In this document: one piece after another, positions 33,737-43,499 of the stretch
Position numbering within the stretch: position 1 is the first letter of the stretch
How the letters are laid out: each line of letters starts with the position of its first letter
Origin: Amygdalobacter nucleatus
Lineage (GTDB): Bacteria; Bacillota; Clostridia; Saccharofermentanales; Fastidiosipilaceae
Direction of reading: 5' to 3'
Assembly: GCF_029167365.1 (NCBI RefSeq)
Contig: NZ_JARFNM010000001.1
Span: 1,170,001-1,234,000, forward strand
Length of the DNA stretch: 64,000 nucleotides
The notes under the pieces: generated by a model
What the model saw: only the letters and a program-made list of their open reading frames with translations
The model's database searches: none
What the model was told of the DNA's origin: nothing
Program-made: the position numbers and the translations under genes

Positions 33737-36163
33737 CTAAGACAAATATTTAGTAAAAATTGGCATTAATTTTAACACGAACCTAGTCAACAAGTAAACT
33801 AAGCTAAACCATAAGCCACAATACATGATGTCAAATAAATTCAAAACTGGCAAGCTAAACAAGTTTGGTAAGTAAATTATCGCTAAGCTAAAAGCAAGGC
33901 CTAACGTTATAGCCAAGCCCAATTTCAGCTTATCTAACGGCTGAGCTTTGTAAACTAATAAAGCAAAGGCAGGTGCTGCTAAACTAAGTAAGATATAAAT
34001 TTGCCGCCATTTAATGTAAAATGCGTTGCCAGTTAATAATAATTCGGCACTAACAAGTAAAATCAAACTGACAGTTGCTGTAAGGCCAGCGCTACTCAAA
34101 ACATCACGCCAAAAATGCCCTGTTAGACGCTCTTTGTTCGCCTTTAATGTCAAACAGAAACCAGGTATACCTATCGTCAAAGTTGAAAGCAAAGTCAGTT
34201 GAATTGGATAAAGCGGATAAAGTTTACGGCTGAACAGATAAAACACAGCCATCAGCGAGGCATAGATGGTTTTGTTCAAGAAAAGGCTTGCTACTAACTT
34301 AATATTGTTAATCACGCGTCTACCTTCATAAACAGCTTGAATTAAGACGGCGAAATCATTATTTAGCAAAACTAAATCTGCGCTCTTACGACAAGCATCA
34401 CTACCGGAACGCATAGCTACGGCACAATCAGCTTTTTTCAAAGCTGGCACATCATTAACACCATCGCCTGTCATTGTTACAACATGGCCTGTCGCTTGCA
34501 AAGCCTCGACCAAGCACTCTTTTTGAGCTGGACTTACCCGCCCAAACAGCTGATATTCATTGACTAACTTTGTATAATCAGCTACTTTAGAGAGCTTGCT
34601 CAAATCAATGTATTTTGCATTTTCAACCAAGCCAGCTTGTTTGGAAATTGCACTTAACGTTTCTGGATTGTCGCCAGATATTATCTTAATATCTACACCC
34701 TGCTTGCGAAAATAATCAAACGTCTGTTTAGCCGTTTGCCGAATTTCATCTGTCAGTAAAAGGAGCGCTAATGGCACAATTTCACTTGTTGCATTCGGCT
34801 TATATGCCACAAGTAAGACCCGATATGCCGCCTGACTGTATGTTGATATTTTTTGAGTTAAGCTAGCTGGTATTGCCTGATTTAAATAGATAAATTCAGT
34901 TGCACCGATATAAAACGTCCCCAAGGCAAATTTTAAAGCTTGATATTTCCTAGCCGAATTAAAAGGCTGCTTCATGATAGCTTGACCTAATTTCGCTTCC
35001 ACCTGCCTACAATCAATCTTAGACCAAGCTTTAAGTAAAGCTTTAGCTGTCTGATTGTCGCTATCATTAGAAATAAGCAAATACTTAGTTAAGGCAGCCA
35101 AATCAAAAGTGGCTAATTGTTGTGGAATTTCTAAAGGAACTAATTCAATTAATTGCATCGCGCCAGTTGTAATTGTGCCGGTTTTGTCCAAGCATAAAAC
35201 ATCTGTACGTGCTAGCATTTCAACCGCCGATACATGTTGAACCAAGCAATCAACTTTGGCTAACTTCATGGTTGCTACGGCAAATGCCACCTCACTCAAT
35301 AGAATCAAGCCCTCAGGTATCATGCCTATGACAGTTGCTACGGTCAAAACTAAGTTTTTAGCTAAATCAATATTTTGCAGATAGTTTTTGTAAAACAAAA
35401 TAAGGCCAAGCGGTAAAATCAAACTAGCTAAAATAGCAATTAGGCGGCTTAAGCCCAAGCGAAGCTCAGATTTCTCGCCTTTTACTTTCTTAGCCTGTAA
35501 CGTAATTTGGTTAGCGAACGAATCTTTTCCAACCAAACAAGCTTGGACAAGCGCAGAGCCACCTGTACAGTTAGAACCTGCAAATATATAATCGTGAGCT
35601 TGCTTAGTGACAGCTACCGATTCACCTGTCAAAAGTGATTCATCAACAGTTAAGCCTTGGCTCTCAACAACTATGCCATCAACGGGCAACTGTAAACCAC
35701 TTTTAACTTGGAAAATATCGTTAACAAGCAACTTATCACTACTAATCTCTTTGGCTTTGCCATCTCTTATAACCGTTACATTCAGATTAAGTAAAATCGA
35801 TAGCTTATCTAATATCCGTTTAGCCTTTAATTCTTGACTGAGTGCAATTAGTAAATTGCTCAAGACAACACCCATGAACAAGCCATTTTTTAGGTAAGCT
35901 ATATCATAACTAGCTGCCCACAAAATGAAAAAAGCCAATAGAAAATTGACAATATTAAAGACGTTAAAAACATTGCGCCAAATTATAGTTCCAACTGAAG
36001 TGCTATTAGGATTTTTGCAGACATTAATCTGGCCTGTCGCTTCGCGCTTACTAACTTGCTCTACGCTTAAACCGCTTTTAGGGACAGCCTGATATGCTGC
36101 TTTAATCCTCGTTAAATGCTTATATATTTCAGGCACAACGCTTTTATTCGCACGCTTCAGCAT
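33737..36163 (-). CDS. P-type ATPase, CtpE-like
   Basis: An ATP-driven cation pump of the plasma membrane. It has LTGESVAVTK (A domain) near residue 175, the phosphorylated aspartate in LCLDKTGTITTG near 325, the hinge motif MTGDGVNDVPALKKAD near 560, and about ten membrane segments. The opening GLSVEQVSKREATGQINV and the membrane motif GMIPEGLILL are those of the CtpE group, proposed calcium transporters of Actinobacteria and Firmicutes. Heavy-metal CPx motifs and binding domains are absent. 808 residues. Its start overlaps the preceding dCMP deaminase gene by 20 bases. The ion cannot be settled by sequence alone. Confidence 0.88.
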   Translation of the reverse strand: MLKRANKSVVPEIYKHLTRIKAAYQAVPKSGLSVEQVSKREATGQINVCKNPNSTSVGTIIWRNVFNVFNIVNFLLAFFILWAASYDIAYLKNGLFMGVVLSNLLIALSQELKAKRILDKLSILLNLNVTVIRDGKAKEISSDKLLVNDIFQVKSGLQLPVDGIVVESQGLTVDESLLTGESVAVTKQAHDYIFAGSNCTGGSALVQACLVGKDSFANQITLQAKKVKGEKSELRLGLSRLIAILASLILPLGLILFYKNYLQNIDLAKNLVLTVATVIGMIPEGLILLSEVAFAVATMKLAKVDCLVQHVSAVEMLARTDVLCLDKTGTITTGAMQLIELVPLEIPQQLATFDLAALTKYLLISNDSDNQTAKALLKAWSKIDCRQVEAKLGQAIMKQPFNSARKYQALKFALGTFYIGATEFIYLNQAIPASLTQKISTYSQAAYRVLLVAYKPNATSEIVPLALLLLTDEIRQTAKQTFDYFRKQGVDIKIISGDNPETLSAISKQAGLVENAKYIDLSKLSKVADYTKLVNEYQLFGRVSPAQKECLVEALQATGHVVTMTGDGVNDVPALKKADCAVAMRSGSDACRKSADLVLLNNDFAVLIQAVYEGRRVINNIKLVASLFLNKTIYASLMAVFYLFSRKLYPLYPIQLTLLSTLTIGIPGFCLTLKANKERLTGHFWRDVLSSAGLTATVSLILLVSAELLLTGNAFYIKWRQIYILLSLAAPAFALLVYKAQPLDKLKLGLAITLGLAFSLAIIYLPNLFSLPVLNLFDIMYCGLWFSLVYLLTRFVLKLMPIFTKYLS

Positions 36164-36656
36164 CTAAATTCACCGTCAAAGATTTGTGCTTTACTTTTAA
36201 CTGACGCATTTTAACAGAAGCTGCTTCTAACATTCGTCTAGAAGCTTGCATATTAGGCGATTTGGCATACTTGTCTGACAGATAAATCACTTCCTTGATG
36301 CCTGTCTGAATAATTGCCTTTGCACATTCATTGCACGGGAAAAGCACAACGTAAATGCGACAAGCTTTTAAATTTTGGCCAGAATTGTTCAAAATTGCAT
36401 TTAGTTCGGCATGACAAACATAGGCATATTTGGTCATACTAAAGTCACCATCACGTTGCCATGGAAATTCATCATCGCTGCAACCAAGTGGGAAGCCGTT
36501 GTAGCCAGTTGAAACAATTTTATTTTGTTCATTAACGATACAAGCGCCCACTTGTGTATGCGGATCTTTACTACGCTTAGCTGCTAAAGCAGCCACAGCC
36601 ATAAAATACTCGTCCCAATCAATATAATCTTGTCTTTTGCCACTTTCAACTGTCAT
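36144..36656 (-). CDS. Deoxycytidylate (dCMP) deaminase family
   Basis: Zinc hydrolase that deaminates dCMP to dUMP, feeding thymidylate synthesis; the group also includes ComEB. The zinc site is complete: histidine and catalytic glutamate in CHAELNAILN near residue 88 and two cysteines in PCNECAKAI near 115. The N-terminal WDEYFMAVAALAAKRSKDPHTQVGACIV is diagnostic. 170 residues. GGTGAAC precedes the ATG. Located between PBP1A and the P-type ATPase in one direction. Confidence 0.92.
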   Translation of the reverse strand: MTVESGKRQDYIDWDEYFMAVAALAAKRSKDPHTQVGACIVNEQNKIVSTGYNGFPLGCSDDEFPWQRDGDFSMTKYAYVCHAELNAILNNSGQNLKACRIYVVLFPCNECAKAIIQTGIKEVIYLSDKYAKSPNMQASRRMLEAASVKMRQLKVKHKSLTVNLDAEACE

Positions 36657-36690
36657 AGTTCACCTCGTTCAATCGAGCGCAAGCACACTT

Positions 36691-39483
36691 TTAGTTGTTA
36701 ATCTGCCAGCTGTCATCGTGTTGCCCACTGTTACTATCACTTGTTGTCTCTGTCTCTTTATCCTCAGGCTCTTCTTCTCGCTTGTGGCGACGTCTCAAGC
36801 CTCTTAAGCCACGCTTTTTCTTCTTAGGCACACGCTTAACTTCGCCATCTACAAGCACCTCTTCATAATCCTCATCTGAATCAGACTCTTTCTCATCATC
36901 AGTATCCCAATAATCGCCAGGATAAATCTTATCAAGAGCGTCATAGTAGCTCTCCAAATCTTCCTCACTTGAAACTGTCGTTGGTTCCAACTTCGAGCCT
37001 TTGACGAAGAATTCTTGTTCAGCATAATTACTTGCAACTTCAGATTCACTTGCTAATTTACCTGTGATGGTTGAAATTGTATGCGCCACAATATTATCTG
37101 GCTTGATCCAACCTTTCGGTGCTTTATCTTTATGAATACGGTTCATTACATCTTGCCAAATGTAAACGACATTACCATTATCCGCTTCCGAAATTTCAGT
37201 TGTTTTGAGGCGGTTATCAAAGCCATACCAAGTAGCAGCAGCATAATATGGCGTGTAGCCGCAGAACCAACGGTCAACGATTGCATCTGTCGTACCAGTT
37301 TTAGCAGCTACTGGAATTGCCTGGCCCTGTCCATTTTGAATCCCACGGACATTCCACAAGTAAGCCAAACCAGCTGTATCATTAGCTGAAATAGCGCCCT
37401 GGAAATAGCCTTCCAACATTTTCGTAATCATATAAGTCGTAGCTGGACTGTACACTTGTTGGGTTCTTGGTTTAACTTCAAGAACAACATTATCTTCAGC
37501 ATCAACAACTTTACTGAAGCAAGTTGGCTCAATGTACTGTCCAGCATTAGCTAAGACGTGATAAGCAGTTGCCATTTCAAGTGGGCTTACACCGTATGTC
37601 AAAGCACCTAGAGCTAATGACAACCAAGACTGGTCATCTTTCAACTCCATACCTTGCATGTGTAAATATTCTTTGGCTTTCGGCACAGTCAACTGATTCA
37701 ATACTTTGACAGCCACAACGTTGTTAGATTGTTTAAGAGCATGGCGAACTGTCATTGGTCCACGATGCTGACGATCGACGTTGTTTGGCCACTCCTCAGT
37801 TGGATTATCCTTGTTCATAAACACAGGCTCATCAACCACCATCGATGCACCTGTAATTAGGCCTTCTTCTACAGCTGGGGCGAAGACTGCTACTGGTTTG
37901 ATGGCAGAACCTGGCTGTCTGCGAATGTCAGTTGCACGGTTGAGATAAAAGTTACCAGTCTTAACACCAAAGCCACCTCCTAAACCAACGATACGCCCTG
38001 TCCCAACTTCAATAACAGCCATACCAGCTTGTGGTTTTTCAGGCTCATTAGCAAAAGCTTTCGGATTTTTTTGGAAAAGTTTTTCGGTATTAAAGCTCTC
38101 ATCTATTTCATTTTGAATTTTAGGATCAAAATATGTGTAAATTCTTAAGCCGCCAGAGCCTACCAAGCGTTGTGCTAATTCTAAGGAATAGCCCTTTTCT
38201 TGTTGCAAGGCCCTAACTACCTGCTGATACGCATATTCGACATAATAAGTATTAACAGAATAATTTGCATTAGTGCTCTTATTCTGACTAAATACAATCT
38301 CTGTATTTAACGCATCTTTGTATTCTTCTGCGCTGATAAAGCCTTGCTCAAACATCTTAAGCAGCACTTGTCTTTGGCGTCTCAAAACATTGCGTCTACC
38401 ACTTTCACGGAACGGATTGTATGTAGATGGACTCTTAGGAATACCAGCTAAAAGCGCACATTCAGCTAAATTCAAGTCTTTAGCATCTTTGTCAAAATAA
38501 GCCCGTGCCGCACTCTTAATACCATAGAACGAGTTGGCCATAGGTACCAAGTTTAGGTAGTTTTCCATAATCTTTGATTTGCCTAATTCTTGCGTTAATC
38601 TAATAGCACGATACCATTCTTGGACTTTACGCTGAGCACTCGTACGATCATCGCCTGTCAACAATTTGACAGTCTGTTGGGCAATTGTCGAACCGCCATG
38701 GCTATTTTCAAAATTGAAGATGAAGCCAGCAACAGCTGACAAAATACGTCTAGGGTCAATACCGATATTACTTGCAAAGCGCTGATCTTCAATAGCGATA
38801 AAGGCCTTAGCAATATAAGTATCTGCCACTTCACTCAGTGATACATAGTCACGGTCAATGTTTTGCGCACCAGTCTGCTTACTAATCTCATTCCCATCCT
38901 TATCGTAGAAATACGAAGTTTGCGCACCTCTAGCAAGTAAAGCTGATGAAACAGGTTCAGTGGTAGCAACATATCCAGTGACAATGCCCAAACCAATCGA
39001 ACCTAAAAAGATGACTAGCGCTAAGACCAAGACTAAGCCTAATTTGACGACTTTGAAAAAGCCCTTAGACAAAGCTGAAAGCATCGGTAATGAATATGCC
39101 GCCCTAATTGGACGTCCTTTTACCCTTTTTTTCATGCTCTTCTCTAAATTTATGCTCAATTCTTTCGCCTCTTTTATCTCTTCAGGCGATAAATTTTGCA
39201 AGGCGCTTTGATATTCTTGCTCTAAAGCTGTCTGTTGCAAAACCATACTATTGAATTCAGAATTGACAGCTGTACTACTTTGGGTTGCGTTTTCGTTTAC
39301 GTTATTTAGATTGCTATCCAACTTTCTACTAGCTATATCAGTTAATGCCTGTGTTGCTTGTAAATCATCATTTTTCGGCTCAGTTTGCTGAATTTGCAAG
39401 AAAGCTTTCGTTTCGGACAAATCTTCAGGTTTGACTTCTTGCTGATTTTTTTCAGCTTGCTGCTTGTTATTATTTTTAAGCAT
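36691..39483 (-). CDS. Class A penicillin-binding protein (PBP1A type)
   Basis: Polymerises and cross-links peptidoglycan outside the membrane. About 135 residues of polar, Gln/Asn/Glu-rich cytoplasmic tail precede a single anchor (about 143-172). The GT51 transglycosylase has the catalytic glutamate in FIAIEDQRFASN near 230. The transpeptidase has the serine in PGSAIKPVAVF near 530, SNNV as the SxN motif near 595, and AAKTGTTDA near 720. The last 70 residues form a very charged tail with a basic cluster (RGLRGLRRRHKR) that would lie outside the cell and may bind anionic wall polymers. Length 930. GGAGGAG precedes the ATG. Confidence 0.94.
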   Translation of the reverse strand: MLKNNNKQQAEKNQQEVKPEDLSETKAFLQIQQTEPKNDDLQATQALTDIASRKLDSNLNNVNENATQSSTAVNSEFNSMVLQQTALEQEYQSALQNLSPEEIKEAKELSINLEKSMKKRVKGRPIRAAYSLPMLSALSKGFFKVVKLGLVLVLALVIFLGSIGLGIVTGYVATTEPVSSALLARGAQTSYFYDKDGNEISKQTGAQNIDRDYVSLSEVADTYIAKAFIAIEDQRFASNIGIDPRRILSAVAGFIFNFENSHGGSTIAQQTVKLLTGDDRTSAQRKVQEWYRAIRLTQELGKSKIMENYLNLVPMANSFYGIKSAARAYFDKDAKDLNLAECALLAGIPKSPSTYNPFRESGRRNVLRRQRQVLLKMFEQGFISAEEYKDALNTEIVFSQNKSTNANYSVNTYYVEYAYQQVVRALQQEKGYSLELAQRLVGSGGLRIYTYFDPKIQNEIDESFNTEKLFQKNPKAFANEPEKPQAGMAVIEVGTGRIVGLGGGFGVKTGNFYLNRATDIRRQPGSAIKPVAVFAPAVEEGLITGASMVVDEPVFMNKDNPTEEWPNNVDRQHRGPMTVRHALKQSNNVVAVKVLNQLTVPKAKEYLHMQGMELKDDQSWLSLALGALTYGVSPLEMATAYHVLANAGQYIEPTCFSKVVDAEDNVVLEVKPRTQQVYSPATTYMITKMLEGYFQGAISANDTAGLAYLWNVRGIQNGQGQAIPVAAKTGTTDAIVDRWFCGYTPYYAAATWYGFDNRLKTTEISEADNGNVVYIWQDVMNRIHKDKAPKGWIKPDNIVAHTISTITGKLASESEVASNYAEQEFFVKGSKLEPTTVSSEEDLESYYDALDKIYPGDYWDTDDEKESDSDEDYEEVLVDGEVKRVPKKKKRGLRGLRRRHKREEEPEDKETETTSDSNSGQHDDSWQINN

Positions 39484-39712
39484 TTTCTCCTCCGCCGCTA
39501 TTTAGCTTAGCTTATTTTAGCAAAGTTTAGGCAGTGAAGAAAGGTTAATTGCAAGCAAAGCATAAACATATAGTGTATTTTTTGCTTATAATTAAGTTTT
39601 CAAATCAGATCTGTCTATTTACACCATTTAGTGTTTTAGGTGCTTTTAACTTGTGAGAATCGCTTATCTAGTGATACACTAAAAGAAAATCCAACAGATT
39701 GGGATGACTAAT

Positions 39713-40681
39713 ATGGACACAAATTTAAAACACCAAAGTAGTTCCTGGGCCTACCTCTTACCTAGATTAGCGCTCTTAACGACAGCTATTTTATGGGGTA
39801 CGTCTTTGACCTTTGCTAAGTTTGCGATCGATGACATTCCAACCAATACACTTTTAGCTTTGCGTTTCACAATTGCTGCCCCTATCACGGCTATCATCTT
39901 TTGGAAGCGCTTGAAGAACTTAAAGCTAAAAGACGCTATCGTTGGTTTTATCTGCGGTACTTTCCTCTATTCTTCCTATGCTTTGCAGACATTCAGCATT
40001 AACTTCACTACACCTGGTCGAGCTGCTTTTCTCAATACGACTTATTGCGTATTAGTACCATTTTTGGCTTATTTGATCATGAAAAGTAAATTAGATCGTT
40101 ACAATATCATCGCATCAATTTGCTGCTTTGCCGGCGCTAGTTTGATTGGCATGACAGGTAGTAATGTTGCAGATATTCAAACGCAATTAAGCGCTTCTTC
40201 TGTCTTGTTAGGCGACGGAATTGCTCTATTTAGCGGCATGCTCTTTGCACTCTACATAATAATTATAGGTAAATATACGAAAGATATTGACCCATTTGTT
40301 TTGACAACAGTTCAGTTCTTCACTGCTGCAATTGAAGCATGGATCTGCCGTTTTGCTATTCAAGAGGAAATCACAGCTAATATTATGAATTTCAAAGTCA
40401 TCGGTAGTGTTATCTACTTAGGTATAGCTTGCACAATCTTGGCTTTAATATTACAAGGTATTGGTCAAAAATATACCGACCCTTCAACTGCAGCTATTTT
40501 TCTCAGCACCGAATCAATTTTCGGCTTAATCTTTCCGGCTATCTTCGGGATGGAAGCTATCACACCATTAGTGATTTTAGGGTTTGCCTTAGTCTTCATG
40601 GCTACCATAATTTCCGAAACGAAGTTAAGCTTCCTTAATTTAGGTAAGAAGAAGGATGCAGCTTCTACGCCTAAGGAATAA
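39713..40681 (+). CDS. EamA family (DMT superfamily) transporter
   Basis: A ten-segment membrane carrier with two EamA repeats: the first opens near residue 18 with LLTTAILWGTSLTFAKFAI, and the second starts near 160. Family members export amino acids, nucleotides or drugs; the substrate is not predictable. I use the ATG at 39713, for which GGGAT lies 7 bases upstream; the ATG at 39704 would sit right on that box. Divergent from PBP1A, followed by a clear terminator, so it is a single plus-strand gene among minus-strand ones. Confidence 0.88.
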   Translation: MDTNLKHQSSSWAYLLPRLALLTTAILWGTSLTFAKFAIDDIPTNTLLALRFTIAAPITAIIFWKRLKNLKLKDAIVGFICGTFLYSSYALQTFSINFTTPGRAAFLNTTYCVLVPFLAYLIMKSKLDRYNIIASICCFAGASLIGMTGSNVADIQTQLSASSVLLGDGIALFSGMLFALYIIIIGKYTKDIDPFVLTTVQFFTAAIEAWICRFAIQEEITANIMNFKVIGSVIYLGIACTILALILQGIGQKYTDPSTAAIFLSTESIFGLIFPAIFGMEAITPLVILGFALVFMATIISETKLSFLNLGKKKDAASTPKE

Positions 40682-40704
40682 TAATTCTAAGACAAGCAAT
40701 TAAG

Positions 40705-40731
40705 AAGCTCAAGCATTAACTTGAGCTTTTT
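40705..40731 (+). terminator. Terminator of the EamA transporter gene
   Basis: AAGCTCAAG/CTTGAGCTT stem with a six-base loop and five T on the plus strand, 23 bases after the stop. Confidence 0.88.
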
Positions 40732-40874
40732 GTTTGCTTGTTTCCGCCTAGATGGATCTGCTAGAGTAAGCACTACTCCCTAAATCTCCACGCTAACAAC
40801 TCTTCTACTTCTCACTATCTGCCACACCTAGATATAACTACTATATTCACTTATAAAAGCTAAAAATAAAGCAA

Positions 40875-40904
40875 CAAAAAGAGGAAACTCTAAAGTCCCC
40901 TCTT
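40875..40904 (-). terminator. Terminator of mgtE
   Basis: A 10-bp stem including two G-T pairs (40879-40888 with 40895-40904), loop of six, and five T on the minus strand, about 60 bases after mgtE. Confidence 0.75.
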
Positions 40905-40963
40905 ATAACTAAGCTCTACTTATAACTAAGTCTTCCTGTAACTAAGCCAGCCATTTGGCCAAA

Positions 40964-42355
40964 TTAGAACACATGCTCCAACAAGAAAATAGCAGCTAGA
41001 CCATAATAAGTTATAACAGCAACAAGGTCATTGATTGTGGTGATCAGTGGACCTGAAGCAACAGCTGGATCGACGTGAATCTTATCAAAGAAGATAGGTA
41101 TTAAAGCGCCAATCAAGCCAGAAACTAGCATTGCTATACAGAGTGAAATACCAACACAGGCAGCAATTGAAGCAGCGGCGGCAAATAGATAGCCTTTGAA
41201 CAAGCAAAGATAAACTGTAACTGCAAACAGCGCCATACCGCCTAAAATTAAGCCGTTGATCGCACCAATCTCAAGCTCTTTCAACATAAATAGTAACTTC
41301 TCTTTGCCTGAAATATCCTTATCCATCAAAATACGAATCGTGACAGCCAAAGATTGCGTGCCAACGTTACCAGCCATATCCAAAACAAGTGATTGGAAGC
41401 TTACAATAATGGCCAGTTTCATGACAATTTTTTCAAAGATACCTACGACACCTGAAACGCCCATACCTAAGAATAGCAAAAGAATCAACCAAGGTAAGCG
41501 CTGCATAGCACTTTTAAATATCGGCTGATGGTCCTCTTCTTCTGCCGTCAAACCAGCTAACTTAGCATAATCTTCGCTCATCTCATCATCGACAGCTTCA
41601 ATCACATCTTGAGCTGTGATAACACCGACAATCTCATCTTTTTGGTTCAAGACAGGTATAGAGTCTTCTGAATAATCTTTGATATCTTCAATACATTCTG
41701 TGATGTTTTCATCAACTCTTAAGAATGGATAATTACACTGTATGATGCTTTCAAGTACGGTATTTTCTCTAGCGCGGATCAAATTACGCAAATCGATAGC
41801 ACCGTAATATTTGCCATCTTTGTCTTTGACGTAAATTGTACTGACATTGTCATTGTCTTCAGCTTGACTAATGAGTTGCCGCATCGCAGCTTTAACTGAC
41901 AAGTCATTTTGGATCAAGATATAATTGGTCGTCATCATGTTACCAATCGTATCTTCCTCATAAGAACTAATTAACTTAACGTTCTTAGAAGCCTTGTCAC
42001 CCATCATGGCGACTAATTTCTCGCGGACGCTTGAATCCTCGATCTTATCAAGAATATCAACCGCATCATCGGAATCCATGTTGGCGAGAATTTCAGCCGC
42101 ATCAGCCAAAGGCATATGTTGAATTTCTTCAGCACCATCTTCTAAGTACGAAAAGACATCAGAAAAGCGTTCAATGCCCAAGGCTTTGAACAGTTCTTCT
42201 CGTTCTTCGTCATTCAGGTCCTGTAAAACATCAGCGATATCTCGATCATGGAAGTCATCTAAGCGATGGCGAATTTCTATGAGCGGTAGATCGCTGCGAA
42301 TAATTTCTAAAATATTGTCGTAACTGACGTTGTCTGTGAGCTTTTCGTTGTTCAT
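40964..42355 (-). CDS. mgtE: Magnesium transporter MgtE
   Basis: A gated Mg2+ channel. The N-terminal superhelical domain (about residues 1-130) contains DDAVDILDKIED-type repeats; two CBS domains follow (about 135-260) and then five membrane segments from about 285, with the pore stretch GNVGTQSLAVTIR near 345. Mg2+ bound between the N and CBS domains closes the pore, so control is partly built in. 463 residues from the ATG at 42355, which has GAGGG 9 bases upstream; a reading from 42379 would add eight residues without a ribosome binding site. Confidence 0.95.
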   Translation of the reverse strand: MNNEKLTDNVSYDNILEIIRSDLPLIEIRHRLDDFHDRDIADVLQDLNDEEREELFKALGIERFSDVFSYLEDGAEEIQHMPLADAAEILANMDSDDAVDILDKIEDSSVREKLVAMMGDKASKNVKLISSYEEDTIGNMMTTNYILIQNDLSVKAAMRQLISQAEDNDNVSTIYVKDKDGKYYGAIDLRNLIRARENTVLESIIQCNYPFLRVDENITECIEDIKDYSEDSIPVLNQKDEIVGVITAQDVIEAVDDEMSEDYAKLAGLTAEEEDHQPIFKSAMQRLPWLILLLFLGMGVSGVVGIFEKIVMKLAIIVSFQSLVLDMAGNVGTQSLAVTIRILMDKDISGKEKLLFMLKELEIGAINGLILGGMALFAVTVYLCLFKGYLFAAAASIAACVGISLCIAMLVSGLIGALIPIFFDKIHVDPAVASGPLITTINDLVAVITYYGLAAIFLLEHVF

Positions 42356-42572
42356 GCTAACACACCCTCTTATTGCCAAGAGACTTTCTATTGAATTAAT
42401 AAGCTTGCAGATTCGATCACTCAGCTATCTAAGCTTGTTAGTGAGCCAATCTCCATTTGTGAATTTTACTTAGCCCTCCTCAATGAACTTCATCTCTAAC
42501 TAGTATATACCATTTGCCACCTAAAGCCGACTCATATTATCTTTTTCAAAGCTAAATTTTGAGTTCAAACAT
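42356..42572 (-). promoter_or_regulatory. Probable 5' leader and promoter region of mgtE
   Basis: A TATACT-type -10 lies at about 42508-42503 on the minus strand, implying a leader of nearly 150 bases. It contains repeated AAGCTT, AGCTGAG and GGGCTAAG segments able to pair. mgtE genes often have a Mg2+-sensing M-box leader, but I cannot match the M-box core here, so its role is only a suspicion. Confidence 0.3.
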
Positions 42573-42608
42573 AAAAACAGCAAGTTGCCGATTGGCAGCC
42601 TGCTGTTT
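42573..42608 (-). terminator. Terminator of the maltodextrin operon
   Basis: AAACAGCA/TGCTGTTT stem with further inner pairing (TTGCC/GGCAG) and a T-run on the minus strand, 30 bases after the last permease gene. Confidence 0.85.
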
Positions 42609-42637
42609 CAAAAATTATAGCTAATTTAATCTGTGAG

Positions 42638-43489
42638 TTAGCCTTTTACACCGCCTGTTTGTAAACCAGACACGAAATACTTTTGCATACTGATGAAAAC
42701 TATTATGACTGGTATTAAGCTTGATACAGACATGGCAAACACGTATCCCCATTGCGTGAACTGATGTTGGCCAAAGAAACCAGATATAGCAATAGGTAAT
42801 GTGCGTTTAACATTATCGTTGATTACCGTCAGCGCCCACTGATATTCATCCCAAGCTGTCAAAAAGTTAAAGATGCTGACTGTGGCAATGGCAGGACTTG
42901 CTAAAGGTACAACAATTTTAAAGAAAACTGTATACACACTACCACCATCTACATAAACTGCCTCATCAAAATCTCTCGGAATTGTCTCAATATAATTTTT
43001 AATCATAAACGTTGAAAATGGTATTACCCATGCAACGTAAAATGGTACCAAACCTAACAGTTTATTAGTTAAATTAAAGGTATTAGCCAACTGATACTGG
43101 GTAATTATCAAGGTTGTACCCGGAATAATCATGGTAGCAATAACTAAAGCAAACAAAATTTTACGACCCCAAAATTTAAATCTAGCAAGACAAAAAGCTA
43201 AAGCTGTCGAAATAAATGCAGCCAAAGTAACCGTCAGTACTGCCACAACTAAACTGTTTAAGAAATTACGATAGAATTTCTCTTGACTAAAGATAAAAGT
43301 ATAGTTAGCAAAAGTTATTTCTTTCAAGCGTGGTAAAAAACGTGGTGGATATTCATATAGCGCACCATTCGGACGCAACGACGTGCTAATCATATACAGC
43401 ATCGGCAATAACGAAATAATTGCGCCAATTATCAATAAGCCATACATGCAAATATGCTTAACCAACTTATTCGATTTATTATTTAGCAT
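42638..43489 (-). CDS. Sugar ABC transporter permease, MalG type
   Basis: Second membrane subunit of a carbohydrate ABC importer (CUT1 family). Six membrane segments in 283 residues. The EAA loop that docks on the ATPase is EAVYVDGGSVYTVFFKIVVP near residue 180, and the last segment ends in MQKYFVSGLQTGGVKG, typical of MalG. It is the last gene of the lacI-GH13-SBP-malF-malG set. No ATPase is encoded here, so a shared MsmX-like ATPase elsewhere is expected. Confidence 0.93.
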   Translation of the reverse strand: MLNNKSNKLVKHICMYGLLIIGAIISLLPMLYMISTSLRPNGALYEYPPRFLPRLKEITFANYTFIFSQEKFYRNFLNSLVVAVLTVTLAAFISTALAFCLARFKFWGRKILFALVIATMIIPGTTLIITQYQLANTFNLTNKLLGLVPFYVAWVIPFSTFMIKNYIETIPRDFDEAVYVDGGSVYTVFFKIVVPLASPAIATVSIFNFLTAWDEYQWALTVINDNVKRTLPIAISGFFGQHQFTQWGYVFAMSVSSLIPVIIVFISMQKYFVSGLQTGGVKG

Positions 43490-43499
43490 ATCTTACTCC

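Noticed and set aside
42356-42572. M-box (Mg2+) riboswitch before mgtE
   Set aside because: The leader is long and has pairing potential, but the conserved M-box core could not be matched by eye; kept only as a low-confidence leader.
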